From CAYJPV01 sp964372095 (GTDB taxonomy: Bacteria; Acidobacteriota; Vicinamibacteria; Vicinamibacterales; JAKQTR01), in contig CAYJPV010000003.1 in NCBI GenBank assembly GCA_964372095.1, positions 1-64,000 on the forward strand: 64,000 nt of DNA. The letters are read 5' to 3'. Positions within the stretch are counted from its first letter, which is position 1; each line of letters begins with the position of its first letter. Made by a program: the position numbers and the translations under genes. The notes beneath the pieces are model-generated. The model saw nothing but the letters and a program-made list of their open reading frames with translations. It was not told where the DNA came from and ran no database searches. Shown one piece after another: positions 26,658 to 35,282 of this stretch.

Positions 26658-27820
26658 GGTACACCCCACCCCGCAAAGTCCCATGCTGCGTCACTCGCCT
26701 TAACCCAACGGGCCGCTCGGATGTTCTTGCCGAGCCATCCAAGATGGTCCAGCCACTGTGGATGAAGGCCCAAATGATCGTAGACGACGGCCACGGATCG
26801 CCCGCGAGAGTGCTCAACAGCTTCTTGGAGCGTCAACGATGTGGGAACACCGATGGCCGGATAGGCTACGACCTCAGTCCCATCGGGTAGGCTCGCGTAG
26901 ACTGCGTGGTGGGCGCCTACGCCGCGAACGGTGCCGCCGATACACTCGATGGCCTGTCCGATCTTGCTGAATAGGTTCAGGCTCCGAACGGCGTGGCTCT
27001 GACCGCGCACGAGCTCGAGGTGACGACTGATTCGCGTGATTGCGGCGTCGGATAGCTGTCCGTTTGCCGCGTTGATGTCCTCGGAGGTTAGGTCTATGCG
27101 GCTGGCGCTTGATGCACGAGGAGAGGCTGCGACATCCGGCCAGCCGATTCGCAGAATGGCTATGTTCTTCGCCATGGCACGTCCGAACTCGGCTGCGGTC
27201 CAGCGACTGTCAAAGTAGTCCTGTGTGTCGAGCATGATCAGGACGTCTGAGTCACATAGGCGATGCCAGAGCGCTGCCTGGAAGTCCTCTCCTGGGGCTA
27301 TTCCGTGAGTATCAAGGAACACCTCGAACAGTCTCGCGGAGAGAGCGTTGAACAGCTGGAGCGCTGCGGCCATAGCAGATTCCCGCCTGTAGCTGACAAA
27401 CACCCGTCGCTGGCGCGGCAGCAGCCCGATGCATTCGAGCAAGGCCGTGGAGATTCGCTGCGGCCCGTGGCGGGTGTAGCTCAGGCAGTTTAGCGCCTTC
27501 AGTTGTACCGGAATGTCCTGCTCTATTCGGCCTTCCGCCGATGCTATCGGAAGCACCGGGATGCTCCTTTGCAGCACCGGACCGATGCCCTCAGATGAAA
27601 CACCAGGGCCGCCAAAAAACGCCACGGCAGCTGGCGTCTGCTGCTCCGGCGTGAACGCCTGTGGGCGAAGTGACCACCCAATCTCCTCTCCGAGGCGTAG
27701 CCCGAATTGCTCGATGATCTGTGAGATCTGGGTCTGGAGCTCGCCTATCTGGACGTCCGAAGCTGCCCCCATGACGGCCAGTTCGTAAAGAGGCATTAAG
27801 TGACCCTGCTCGCTGAGCAT
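26654..27820 (-). CDS. TIR-domain protein with unassigned N- and C-terminal domains
   Basis: 388 residues. A TIR domain occupies about residues 137-230: RRVFVSYRRESAMAAALQLF, VFLDTHGIAPGEDF and RWTAAEFGRAMAKNIAIL, where the Glu of AAEF is the likely NADase glutamate. The N-terminal 130 residues (AVMGAASDVQ; FFGGPGVSSEGIG) and the C-terminal 140 residues (VYASLPDGTEVVAYPA) match no domain I recognise. The ATG shares one base with the upstream membrane gene's stop (TAATG); a second in-frame ATG is at 27796. A candidate sensor or effector of the operon. Confidence 0.8.
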   Translation of the reverse strand: MLSEQGHLMPLYELAVMGAASDVQIGELQTQISQIIEQFGLRLGEEIGWSLRPQAFTPEQQTPAAVAFFGGPGVSSEGIGPVLQRSIPVLPIASAEGRIEQDIPVQLKALNCLSYTRHGPQRISTALLECIGLLPRQRRVFVSYRRESAMAAALQLFNALSARLFEVFLDTHGIAPGEDFQAALWHRLCDSDVLIMLDTQDYFDSRWTAAEFGRAMAKNIAILRIGWPDVAASPRASSASRIDLTSEDINAANGQLSDAAITRISRHLELVRGQSHAVRSLNLFSKIGQAIECIGGTVRGVGAHHAVYASLPDGTEVVAYPAIGVPTSLTLQEAVEHSRGRSVAVVYDHLGLHPQWLDHLGWLGKNIRAARWVKASDAAWDFAGWGVP

Positions 27821-28563
27821 TATGCCAATCGCGAACCGCCCCCGGAAACCTCGGAGCGTGCATGACCAGCCGAATTCGGGAGAAGAGCAACTGCGGCGGC
27901 CAAGTCGCGAGCCAGCGCATCGTTTCGAATACGGTACGTCAGGCCCGTTCCCACTGCCAGCAGCATTAGGACCGACAGTGGCAGTGCGTAACCGGTGGCG
28001 CTTGGCACGATCCCGCGGAAACTAGAGATCCCGGCGAGGGACAAGGCGGCTATCGCCAACAACACCACGGTCGCCGACAACCAGACGAGCATCAGTGCTT
28101 GGAGGAGTCCAATGTACTCCCACTGAGCGCTCAATCGCGGGCCCACGTATTCCGTTAGCCACTCCTGAGCACGGACCATCTGCAGTCGCAAATGAGGATA
28201 GTCCGTTGGTACCTCGAGCCCCAGTTGTGAGAAGGCTCTCGAAGCAATCTGGACGCGCACCTCACGGTAACGTCTTCGCGAGAGAAGTGCAGACACGCCT
28301 GACGCTCTATCACACAGAAACGGCGACATGAAGAAGCCACCGGCGAAGTACCCAATTCCCCAGACCAATGATCCTATCGTGTATGCGACGACTGAAACCA
28401 CAGCAACCGCCGCGGCTCCGGTCCAGAATCCATCACCTGCTGCAATCACCTCAAGGATCTGCCTCGTGGCACCCGCGTCGACAAGTATCAAGAACACGCC
28501 GGCAAGGCTCCAATAACCAATTACGAGAAACCCAAACCAGTGGAAGGCCCGCTGTTCGTCCAT
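27820..28563 (-). CDS. Multi-pass membrane protein of the TIR/SLOG operon
   Basis: 247 residues from ATG 28563. Four hydrophobic segments: FHWFGFLVIGYWSLAGVFLI, AVAVVSVVAYTIGSLVWGIG, LLQALMLVWLSATVVLLAIA and LPLSVLMLLAVGTGLTY, split 2+2 around an Arg-rich cytoplasmic part. No known domain is recognised. Small membrane proteins in NAD-signalling systems are often pore-forming or membrane-disrupting effectors, so an abortive-infection effector is plausible but unproven. A longer in-frame start at 28677 would overlap the kinase-Nudix gene and is not favoured. Confidence 0.7.
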   Translation of the reverse strand: MDEQRAFHWFGFLVIGYWSLAGVFLILVDAGATRQILEVIAAGDGFWTGAAAVAVVSVVAYTIGSLVWGIGYFAGGFFMSPFLCDRASGVSALLSRRRYREVRVQIASRAFSQLGLEVPTDYPHLRLQMVRAQEWLTEYVGPRLSAQWEYIGLLQALMLVWLSATVVLLAIAALSLAGISSFRGIVPSATGYALPLSVLMLLAVGTGLTYRIRNDALARDLAAAVALLPNSAGHARSEVSGGGSRLA

Positions 28564-28663
28564 GTCAGTGTTCCTCTCGTGCTCTGCTGCGCGCCGCGCA
28601 AGCGACCGCGACGCTGCCTGGCCGCTTTCCTTCTTTGTAGGTCGAGGCCATGCGGTGCTCCAG

Positions 28664-30703
28664 TCAGTCTGAGGCACTGGGGTTCCTCAGTTGAACCTCT
28701 TGGAAGACCGTACAGCGACTGAGGCAGTACAAGAGCCCTCGGACCTGCCGTGATTCTCCGAGCAGTGCGTCATAGGGGGACTTTAATCGTCCGTTGACAT
28801 CGACGGCTCCGACCGGAATAGGGACCAGGTGCGCCACCTCCCAGGCGTCGACGGCGCGAGCGAAGCCTCGTGGACTCTGTCGGTGGAGTCGCCTGAGCTT
28901 CGGCCCTACTCGGTACCAGGGCTCTCGACTTCCAACGATCTGAGCCAACGTCCATTTCGTGTCGATGTAGCAGAAGAAGTTCAAGTCGCGTCCCCGAAAC
29001 AAGCTAAATGCGGCGCCGAGAAACGTCCTCTCAAGCCGGTCTTCGGGGTGAGGGACCCACCCAATTTCCTCCTCGATTTCGCGGAGGGCGCTCCTGAGCA
29101 ACGAGTGTCCGTTCTGTTCGATGTCCTTCCATTTCGCGTTCCCAGCCCCACTCGAGGACAAGCCGCCTGGCGTTAGAAGTACGTGATTGGATCGCCTCTG
29201 CAGGACCAGGTAGCCATCTGACGTTGTAAGTCCAACTTGAACACCGACAAGCATCTCGAATGTCCTGGCCGCGTTGGGGACGTCCCCGAGATCAAGTGTC
29301 GCGTCCGAGCCTATTCTCCTTGAGCGTACCCACGCGGGGCCCTCGAGTAATTGACGCAATTCGTATCCAGAACGCCCTCTCATTCTGAGGTTGCAGGAGA
29401 GCTCGTGACAGACATAGTTCCTGTAGTCGCCAGGACAGGCGGAAAGCCGAATCCCGTGTTTCGCTTCGTGCAGATCCAGGAGGCGAATGCTCTTCTCTCG
29501 ATACCGGCCAAAGTAGCGCTCCTCGACTTGCCTGATACGCCAGTGCGTGTAGCTCGTCCAGTCCAGGCCAAGCTCCGCAGCTCGACGCTCAAGAAGGCGC
29601 TGATCGATCGGCGAACAGGCCACCGGCAACACATCGACTTCGAAGCCTTCTGAACTGGGTGGTACCAGAAACCACAGCGGGACGTCCGGAATGGGCATCC
29701 GCGTCTGCTGAGAACTGGAGAGTCTCCGAACGTACCGCCTGTAGACGTCACGATTCGAGGTAGGAAGTTCTTCGAGATCAAACCGCGGAGTTCCGCCGGC
29801 TCCCAGGACCGCCCTCAGCGCTCGTGCCCGACGACCGTCCAGGAGGTACTCCCGCAATAGCCCAATGCCGGCAGCCAAGCTTGCCATCGCAACCCATGTT
29901 TGAATCCAGTCCGCTGGGTCTCCTTCGAATCCTCTGGACCTGACTCCAGGAAGCACCTCATCAAGCATCGCCTTGACGAGAACGCCGCAGGCGAACGCTG
30001 CTGCGCACCCGCTGGCACCAAAGGTGAGCCACCGCCAGAACAAATTCCGCCGGGCCTGGCAACGTGAATGGGGCGTCAGCTTGACCGAATCCTCGCGCGG
30101 GAGGGTGGCGGTTGGTCCCGTCATGGGCCGCGGAGCCCCTAGTGCCTCCCAGACATAGGTGGCCTGAGTTGCGACGGGCGCTCGAGAACGGAGCAAGACG
30201 ATCTTGGCAAGCTCCTCGACGTTCGATGTTGTGCTATCGAGTCGGGTGGCGGATGAATGGCCTGTGAAATCCTGGGCAAGATCCCACACCTCCTCTGGGG
30301 ATAGGCCATATGCGGGGCCGCCCCCAATTCGCAGAGAGTGCCTCGCGACGGCGACATCGGGATCCACGGCGCACTCGAATACCAACAGACGTGCGCTCAG
30401 GCCGGCAGCCAGGCTCAGTAGTAATCGCCGTTGCCGCTGCGAATAGTACTCTGCGGCTATGACTGCGCCCACTGCCCCGCGTTGGATGGCCGCGGCCGTC
30501 AGGTCGTGCAGCTTGGCGTACGCGTCATCTTCTAGGCAATGAGCCTCCGGTTCTATTGAATCCGGACAGGAGACCGCGTCTAGGTCCAGAAAGGAGTGTC
30601 GTTGGAGTTCGGACTCACCCTGGAGGGAGCGGAGTATGGACGACTTCCCAGAACACGGCGGTCCACACAGGACTATGAGCGAGAGCATTGGCAGAGGATA
30701 CAC
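28664..30703 (-). CDS. P-loop kinase / 2TM / Nudix fusion protein
   Basis: 679 residues with an architecture I do not recognise from named systems. Residues 8-180 are an AAA_33/zeta-like P-loop kinase: Walker A LCGPPCSGKSSI, then SFLDLDA. Two membrane helices follow at about 228-250 and 270-288 (WLTFGASGCAAAFACGVLV; WVAMASLAAGIGLL). A central region is unassigned. The C-terminal Nudix fold has LLTPGGLSSS and the Nudix box RSALREIEEEIGW. It could phosphorylate and hydrolyse a nucleotide, for example an ADP-ribose-type signal. First gene of the minus-strand TIR operon, about 100 bases before the membrane gene. Confidence 0.75.
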   Translation of the reverse strand: MYPLPMLSLIVLCGPPCSGKSSILRSLQGESELQRHSFLDLDAVSCPDSIEPEAHCLEDDAYAKLHDLTAAAIQRGAVGAVIAAEYYSQRQRRLLLSLAAGLSARLLVFECAVDPDVAVARHSLRIGGGPAYGLSPEEVWDLAQDFTGHSSATRLDSTTSNVEELAKIVLLRSRAPVATQATYVWEALGAPRPMTGPTATLPREDSVKLTPHSRCQARRNLFWRWLTFGASGCAAAFACGVLVKAMLDEVLPGVRSRGFEGDPADWIQTWVAMASLAAGIGLLREYLLDGRRARALRAVLGAGGTPRFDLEELPTSNRDVYRRYVRRLSSSQQTRMPIPDVPLWFLVPPSSEGFEVDVLPVACSPIDQRLLERRAAELGLDWTSYTHWRIRQVEERYFGRYREKSIRLLDLHEAKHGIRLSACPGDYRNYVCHELSCNLRMRGRSGYELRQLLEGPAWVRSRRIGSDATLDLGDVPNAARTFEMLVGVQVGLTTSDGYLVLQRRSNHVLLTPGGLSSSGAGNAKWKDIEQNGHSLLRSALREIEEEIGWVPHPEDRLERTFLGAAFSLFRGRDLNFFCYIDTKWTLAQIVGSREPWYRVGPKLRRLHRQSPRGFARAVDAWEVAHLVPIPVGAVDVNGRLKSPYDALLGESRQVRGLLYCLSRCTVFQEVQLRNPSASD

Positions 30704-30836
30704 GGATTGACAGACGATGGAGCATCCGGAAACTCAGATAGGTTCCGAGTACCACTAGGGCGTACGCGAGCCCAAAGTTCAATGGACATTGGGAGCACGT
30801 GAATCATCGATGGAGCCAAGCAGCTTGTCACCACCA

Positions 30837-31868
30837 TCAATCGATAGTCCGGGCCGCCCTACGGATTACGGACTCTGGCACTGAGACGCCAAACAAGTGC
30901 GCTGCGCGCCGGTTGATGACGATGGTACCGACGTCGGAGAAGACGACCGGGATGTCCCCTGCCCTCTCGCCCTTCAAGATCCGGGAGGCTATGCGCGCGG
31001 CAGCACGTCCGACACTGGCATAGTCAGTTCCGTACGTCGCGAGGCCTCCTCGCTCCACCGTTCCGATATCACTCGCGAAGAGTGGCTTGTGTATATCGCG
31101 ACACAGCCTGAGGAGAGCCTCAAGACCGGAATCGCCCGTGAAGTAGCCGCCGCTGAAGAATGCATCTACGCGCTCCGCGGTCGCTGCGGCTGCTGGGTAG
31201 ATCTCCCGCGTTCCTGTGACGGGCGACGTGACGACCAGAATGCCGCGTTTCCTCGCGGCGAGCGTGACCATGTCCACTATCCTCTTAGAGTTGCTTTCTC
31301 CCGGATCAAACACCATCCCGATGCTCTTGATGGTGGGCATGATTTGCGCAAATAGATCGAGTTGCTTTTCAATCGGGAGCAGATCGCTGACGCCGGTGAC
31401 ATTCCCCCCAGGTCGTTCGGTGTTCTTTAGAATGCCCGCAGCCACCGGGTCAGTCACAGCCCCGAAGACTATCGGGATGCGATTGGTCTGTTGAGCAACC
31501 GCCTGAGTTGATGGGCTCGTTATTGAGAAGATCAGATCCACGTTCGAGGCAACGAGCTTCTGCGCGATACTGCGGGATGTCGACATGTCGCCTTGGGCGT
31601 TCTGGATGTCGAATCGCGCTGACTCACCGTCCCGAAATCCTAGGCTGGACATCTCTGCTAGGAACCCGGTCCGGACAGCATCGATGACAGGGAGCGCCAT
31701 AATCTGGATCACACCGATCCTTGGAAGCGCCGGCTTGATGGGTTGAGTGTTGCCGCACCCGCTTCCTCCAAGGCCGAGCACAGCCCCCAGCGCTAGACAT
31801 GTGAGCCAACGGGTCTTCAATGCGTCTCCTAGACTCAGCCTAGCCGTCAATCGTCGATACGAAACCAT
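30837..31868 (-). CDS. Orphan ABC substrate-binding lipoprotein (ABC_sub_bind family)
   Basis: 343 residues from ATG 31868. A lipoprotein signal (LTCLALGAVLGLGGSGC, Cys as lipidation site) precedes a PF04392-type periplasmic binding fold: PRIGVIQIMALPVID, SITSPSTQAVAQQTNRIPIV and GNVTGVSDL. Such proteins normally work with a permease and an ATPase, which are absent here. It lies upstream of the kinase-Nudix gene on the same strand with 133 bases between. It may be an independent cargo gene or an envelope sensor for the neighbouring system. Confidence 0.8.
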   Translation of the reverse strand: MVSYRRLTARLSLGDALKTRWLTCLALGAVLGLGGSGCGNTQPIKPALPRIGVIQIMALPVIDAVRTGFLAEMSSLGFRDGESARFDIQNAQGDMSTSRSIAQKLVASNVDLIFSITSPSTQAVAQQTNRIPIVFGAVTDPVAAGILKNTERPGGNVTGVSDLLPIEKQLDLFAQIMPTIKSIGMVFDPGESNSKRIVDMVTLAARKRGILVVTSPVTGTREIYPAAAATAERVDAFFSGGYFTGDSGLEALLRLCRDIHKPLFASDIGTVERGGLATYGTDYASVGRAAARIASRILKGERAGDIPVVFSDVGTIVINRRAAHLFGVSVPESVIRRAARTID

Positions 31869-32551
31869 GCTGGTGTCCCCCGATTCGCGCCAGCCTACCA
31901 CCGCTTCGCCGGCCACCCAAGTCCCGTGGTGTCAACAGTCCCGTGGTGTCAATCCCGTGGTGTCAGATACTTGGAAGGGCTACTTCTCCGGTCGGTAGTG
32001 TCAGTGCGTGTGTAACCGACGACTTGGCGGGGGCACGTGAGGAGTGACAGGCCTCACTCCGAGGGGGCCGTCAGGAGGTGGCGATGACCTGAGGCTCGTG
32101 CCCTCGCCGATCTGTCAGGATTTCGTCCGGCGGTACTGTCGGGTCTTCAACCGGAGTTGACATCGGTACACGTCGATCGGTCATAGCCCCGCCCCTATTA
32201 GGTGGTCGAGCGATTTGGCCAGCACATCGTTCGGGACGCGGTGATCGCGCAATCGCTGAGGAGGCAGTTCATGACCGTAGTGCCACAACCGAGGCGACAA
32301 CTAGCGTTCTAGTCCGGCGTTCGCCATCCGTTCGACTTGGCCGGCCTTGTAGATCGATGACCGCCGGCTGACTTGGCCGGTGATCGCGATCACCGGACAT
32401 CTCGGTCGAGGATCGCGACGACGGGCTCTCACAACCGATGATCGGCCACAACTGGGGACACGGCACCCCTACAGTGATCGTCGGGGGCGGTCGCTACTGA
32501 CGGATATCCGTCCGACGTATCTCACTCAGCGGGCCGGCTTTCCCCGTCCGG
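31869..32551. other. Gene-free 0.68-kb stretch with direct repeats
   Basis: I find no convincing gene. Three copies of TCCCGTGGTGTCA (within 31920-31963) lie at the left. A 101-bp repeat (32343-32443) shared with 37403-37503 lies at the right and probably marks an internal element boundary. Confidence 0.6.
32343..32443. repeat. 101-bp island repeat with 20-bp palindrome, copy 1
   Basis: About 90% identical to 37403-37503. Contains a perfect 20-base palindrome CCGGTGATCGCGATCACCGG at 32377-32396. It begins at GGCCTTGTAG, a diverged version of the GGCCTTCTAA anticodon-loop core seen in copy 2, so it may be the other half of a recombination site. Confidence 0.75.
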
Positions 32552-33823
32552 TCACTCCTCGTGGCACTCTTCGGGCACGCGATCTTCTGGCGATCGCCAG
32601 GCTTCGAAGTGCCGAAGTGAGTCAATGCCGCCGAGCAATTCTCGCGCTCGGTCCAGCTTCTTCAACATGGTGGCAGCTTCGTCGGTTGGCAGATTCGCAG
32701 CCGACTTCGCGGCGTCTTCGAAGAACGACTCGATTCTGCGAGCGCGATTCCACACTTCCACGATCGACAATAACTGGTCGCGGCTGTCCTTCAGCGCCTC
32801 CGCACGTCGCCGCTCCATTTCTCGCCGCTCGCGCTCCCGACACTCAGCCAGCCAACGTTGATGCTCTATTTCAGCCTGTTTCTGGGCTTCGTCGCAGCGC
32901 CGCTCGATCGTTGGGGCTTCAGCCTCGAGTTCTTTCACGATGGTGCTGAGCTTGTGGGATAGCCCTCCTTCGTGCGATTCCGCCCAGGTCTTCTCCCACG
33001 GCACCCGCCCGTACGGTGAATATACGCGGAGGCCGAGTCGGCCGCAGGGCATGTGCTCTTTCCTTGGGGTATCGACGGCCCACGCCGGCTTGCGCTTGGC
33101 GGGCGCTGGGCTAGCCTTCACGTACCTGATCGGACGATCCCAGTGGTAAGTGACGTCGACGTGCTCGGTGAGTTCGTACAGCGTCAGGCCATACGCGACA
33201 CCACCAACGTACGCCACGGTCTCACGGCCAGGCCTCCACGGCTCGGGGTTGTAGTAGTCGAATTTCTGCCCGTCGAACACATGCAGGGCAGGGCGTCGAA
33301 ACGACGTATCCGTCGCCAGCGTGACCCGGTGGCCTTTCGCCTCGAGCCGGAGGAACAATTCGTTGGCGGTGTCCAGCGCGTAAGACAGCGAGTTTTTGGT
33401 CACGAAGATGTCGACGAGGTTTCGTTTGAACGGTCTCAGGTATCCCACCTCAGACAGTCGAGCCTTTTCGAATGACTCTCGAACCCCGGTGACGAGTTCG
33501 TGACGAGCGGGACGCTCAGGGAGCGAGGGCGTCGGTCGATCGGAGGCGTTCTCGGCAACGGACGAGACAGATGGAGAACGGCGCGGCACGGCGTCTCCCC
33601 TCTCCCACGCCAGCACCTCACCTGAGCGCGGGGCTGGCAGTGCCGGCCGCGTGGGTGTCTTCCCGAATTGCCGTTTCGCCCAGTAGCCCCGATGCGGGAA
33701 CGGGACGTTCAGATGGTGGCACACGCGAGCCAGGTAGTTCGCGGACACCTCGTGGCGGGCCGCGACTTTGATCATCGGTTCCGCCCAGACCTCGTTATAA
33801 AGTTCGTCGCGGGTGATGCTCAT
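32552..33823 (-). CDS. Conserved protein of unknown function, island cargo
   Basis: 423 residues from ATG 33823. The N-terminus reads ITRDELYNEVWAEPMIKVAA and then VSANYLARVCHHLNVPFPHR, a helix-turn-helix-like segment that suggests DNA or RNA contact. The C-terminal third is a charged coiled coil (RRCDEAQKQAEIEHQRWLAE). I recall similar unannotated proteins elsewhere, but no function. It lies between the 101-bp repeat and BrnTA within the first element. Confidence 0.7.
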   Translation of the reverse strand: MSITRDELYNEVWAEPMIKVAARHEVSANYLARVCHHLNVPFPHRGYWAKRQFGKTPTRPALPAPRSGEVLAWERGDAVPRRSPSVSSVAENASDRPTPSLPERPARHELVTGVRESFEKARLSEVGYLRPFKRNLVDIFVTKNSLSYALDTANELFLRLEAKGHRVTLATDTSFRRPALHVFDGQKFDYYNPEPWRPGRETVAYVGGVAYGLTLYELTEHVDVTYHWDRPIRYVKASPAPAKRKPAWAVDTPRKEHMPCGRLGLRVYSPYGRVPWEKTWAESHEGGLSHKLSTIVKELEAEAPTIERRCDEAQKQAEIEHQRWLAECRERERREMERRRAEALKDSRDQLLSIVEVWNRARRIESFFEDAAKSAANLPTDEAATMLKKLDRARELLGGIDSLRHFEAWRSPEDRVPEECHEE

Positions 33824-33980
33824 CCGCACAATATCTGGCGAGAGCGCGGGGCCGCGCAAGGTCTCAGCTCGCTCCATCGGCGCCCGGGGCCGCCTGGCTC
33901 GTGGCCCGGAGCTCCGGAGCATCCAGCCCAGAGGTCCTGGCGGCCCGCTCCTTGCTCCTTATTCGGTATATACTTAATAC

Positions 33981-34271
33981 GTGTTTGAGTGGGACCCGAA
34001 GAAGGCTGCGGCGAATCTCGGCAAGCACGGTGTCTCATTCGACGAGGCCGCGACGGTCTTCGCTGACACCAGAGCCCTGGATGGCCCCGACGTGAGCCAC
34101 TCAACGGAGGAATCGCGCCGCCTCCGGATTGGGCGGTCGATTCTCGAGCGCGTGCTCGTCGTGGCGTACACACAAAGGAGGAAGACCCATGGCGAAGCGG
34201 TCCGCATCATCAGCGCGCGGCGGGCAAGCCGCAAAGAACGAACGGCGTACGCCGGTGAAGTCGAAGATTGA
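33981..34271 (+). CDS. brnT: BrnT-type ribonuclease toxin
   Basis: 96 residues. Typical BrnT: FEWDPKKAAANLGKHGVSFD at the start and a C-terminal RIISARRASRKERTAY with the catalytic His/Arg surface. It cleaves RNA and is neutralised by BrnA. The GTG start follows a TATATACTTAATAC stretch by only a few bases, so the message may be leaderless; AT-rich operator DNA here is expected for autoregulation. It overlaps brnA. Confidence 0.88.
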   Translation: MFEWDPKKAAANLGKHGVSFDEAATVFADTRALDGPDVSHSTEESRRLRIGRSILERVLVVAYTQRRKTHGEAVRIISARRASRKERTAYAGEVED

Positions 34272-34488
34272 CTTCTCGGACATCCCCGAGGTGTCCGACG
34301 AGCAGTTGCGCGGGATGCGCCGGGTGGGACGACCGCCCATCGGAGCAGAAGCGCGTCAACTCATCGCCATCCGCCTAGATCCCGAAGTCCTGAGCCGATT
34401 CCGTGCCGAGGCCAAACGCCTCAAGGTTGGCTACCAGACGCTGATCCATCGTGTGCTCGCCGAGCATGTCGGAACTCGGGTAGCCTGA
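34189..34488 (+). CDS. brnA: BrnA-type antitoxin
   Basis: 99 residues. Ends in a ribbon-helix-helix-like segment (AIRLDPEVLSRFRAEAKRL) with the BrnA motif VGRPPIGAEARQ upstream of it. Start ATG 34189 has AAAGGAGG at 34174-34181. It overlaps the end of brnT by 83 bases in another frame, an extreme overlap that ties antitoxin to toxin synthesis. Binds BrnT and represses the operon. Confidence 0.88.
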   Translation: MAKRSASSARGGQAAKNERRTPVKSKIDFSDIPEVSDEQLRGMRRVGRPPIGAEARQLIAIRLDPEVLSRFRAEAKRLKVGYQTLIHRVLAEHVGTRVA

Positions 34489-34633
34489 CGCCCGTCCCCG
34501 CAAGCGGAACCGGTCCCTCAGCACCCGCTACGCCGTGGGGCCGTGGACATACACCACGACTATCGCTAAGCAGGCGGGCCACTCCGGCTTCGAAAGGGCT
34601 TCGCCGAGCTACCTGGGGGCACGCCGAGTACTT

Positions 34634-34755
34634 CGGTTATCAGGTTCTGCTCAGACTCCCGGCCAGACGCCCCTGTTCACAGCGCAATCCAGCCCGAGAT
34701 CAGCCTCGCGATCCCCGCGGTTATAACCGCCTTGGCATAACCGGTCCGACGACCC
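34634..34755. repeat. Cassette right-end arm 1
   Basis: Starts CGGTTATC and ends with two direct ATAACCG-type motifs 14 bases apart, then CCGACGACCC, abutting a tRNA fragment. Length 122 bp; the interior differs from the other three arms. Confidence 0.7.
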
Positions 34756-34802
34756 GCCTTCTAAGCCGGGGGTCCCGCGTTCGAGTCGCGGCGGGCGCGC
34801 CA
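34756..34802 (+). repeat. tRNA-Arg 3'-half fragment 1 (attachment-site copy)
   Basis: Forty-seven bases identical to 23974-24020 of the intact tRNA-Arg, from the anticodon stem through the encoded CCA. The 5' half of the tRNA is missing, so it cannot be functional. Marks the right end of the 10.8-kb first element. Confidence 0.95.
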
Positions 34803-34947
34803 AAATCCTAAGGTCTATTCCGCCTGGCTCCCCCGCCGGACTCCAGGTCATTGGGCCATTCGGCCCAAGGCTCGAGTCGCGGCGGGCGCGCCAGCCTACG
34901 CAGGTTCCGGCCAGAATCCGCGCGAGGCTGCCCCACATTCCCAGGAT

Positions 34948-35098
34948 GTAGCCCCGGGACTTCAGTCCCGGGGTCGCCGAAGGCACACCGCGACCTGTCA
35001 TCCTTGGGCTCGGTGAAGTACTTCGTGGCAATTCCCTCGGGAATCGAGGTAATCGTGGTGACCCACGATGCCTCGAAACCCGCCAATCACCTGTCCCT
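34948..35098 (+). pseudogene. Remnant of the island HTH gene leader, copy 2
   Basis: The sequence from the short palindrome at 34948 through CGAAACCCGCCAATCACC matches 24043-24240, including the start of the HTH gene (PRNPPIT for ARNPPIT). It then diverges completely at about 35092, so only the first seven codons survive. A truncated duplicate of the left end of element 1. Confidence 0.7.
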
Positions 35099-35282
35099 AC
35101 CAGAAACTCCATCGGCACGAAAGAGAACTCCCGATGGCGCGACCAGGGGCGTCGTCACGCCGATCCGAGAACCCCTGCCGCGCCGTGTTGGCCATGCCAG
35201 TGACGACCGCCGTCCGATGTGGACATGCCACGACGGACCCCGCCGGTTGGCGGCGAGCGGTCGATGGCGCCGAATGCGACCG

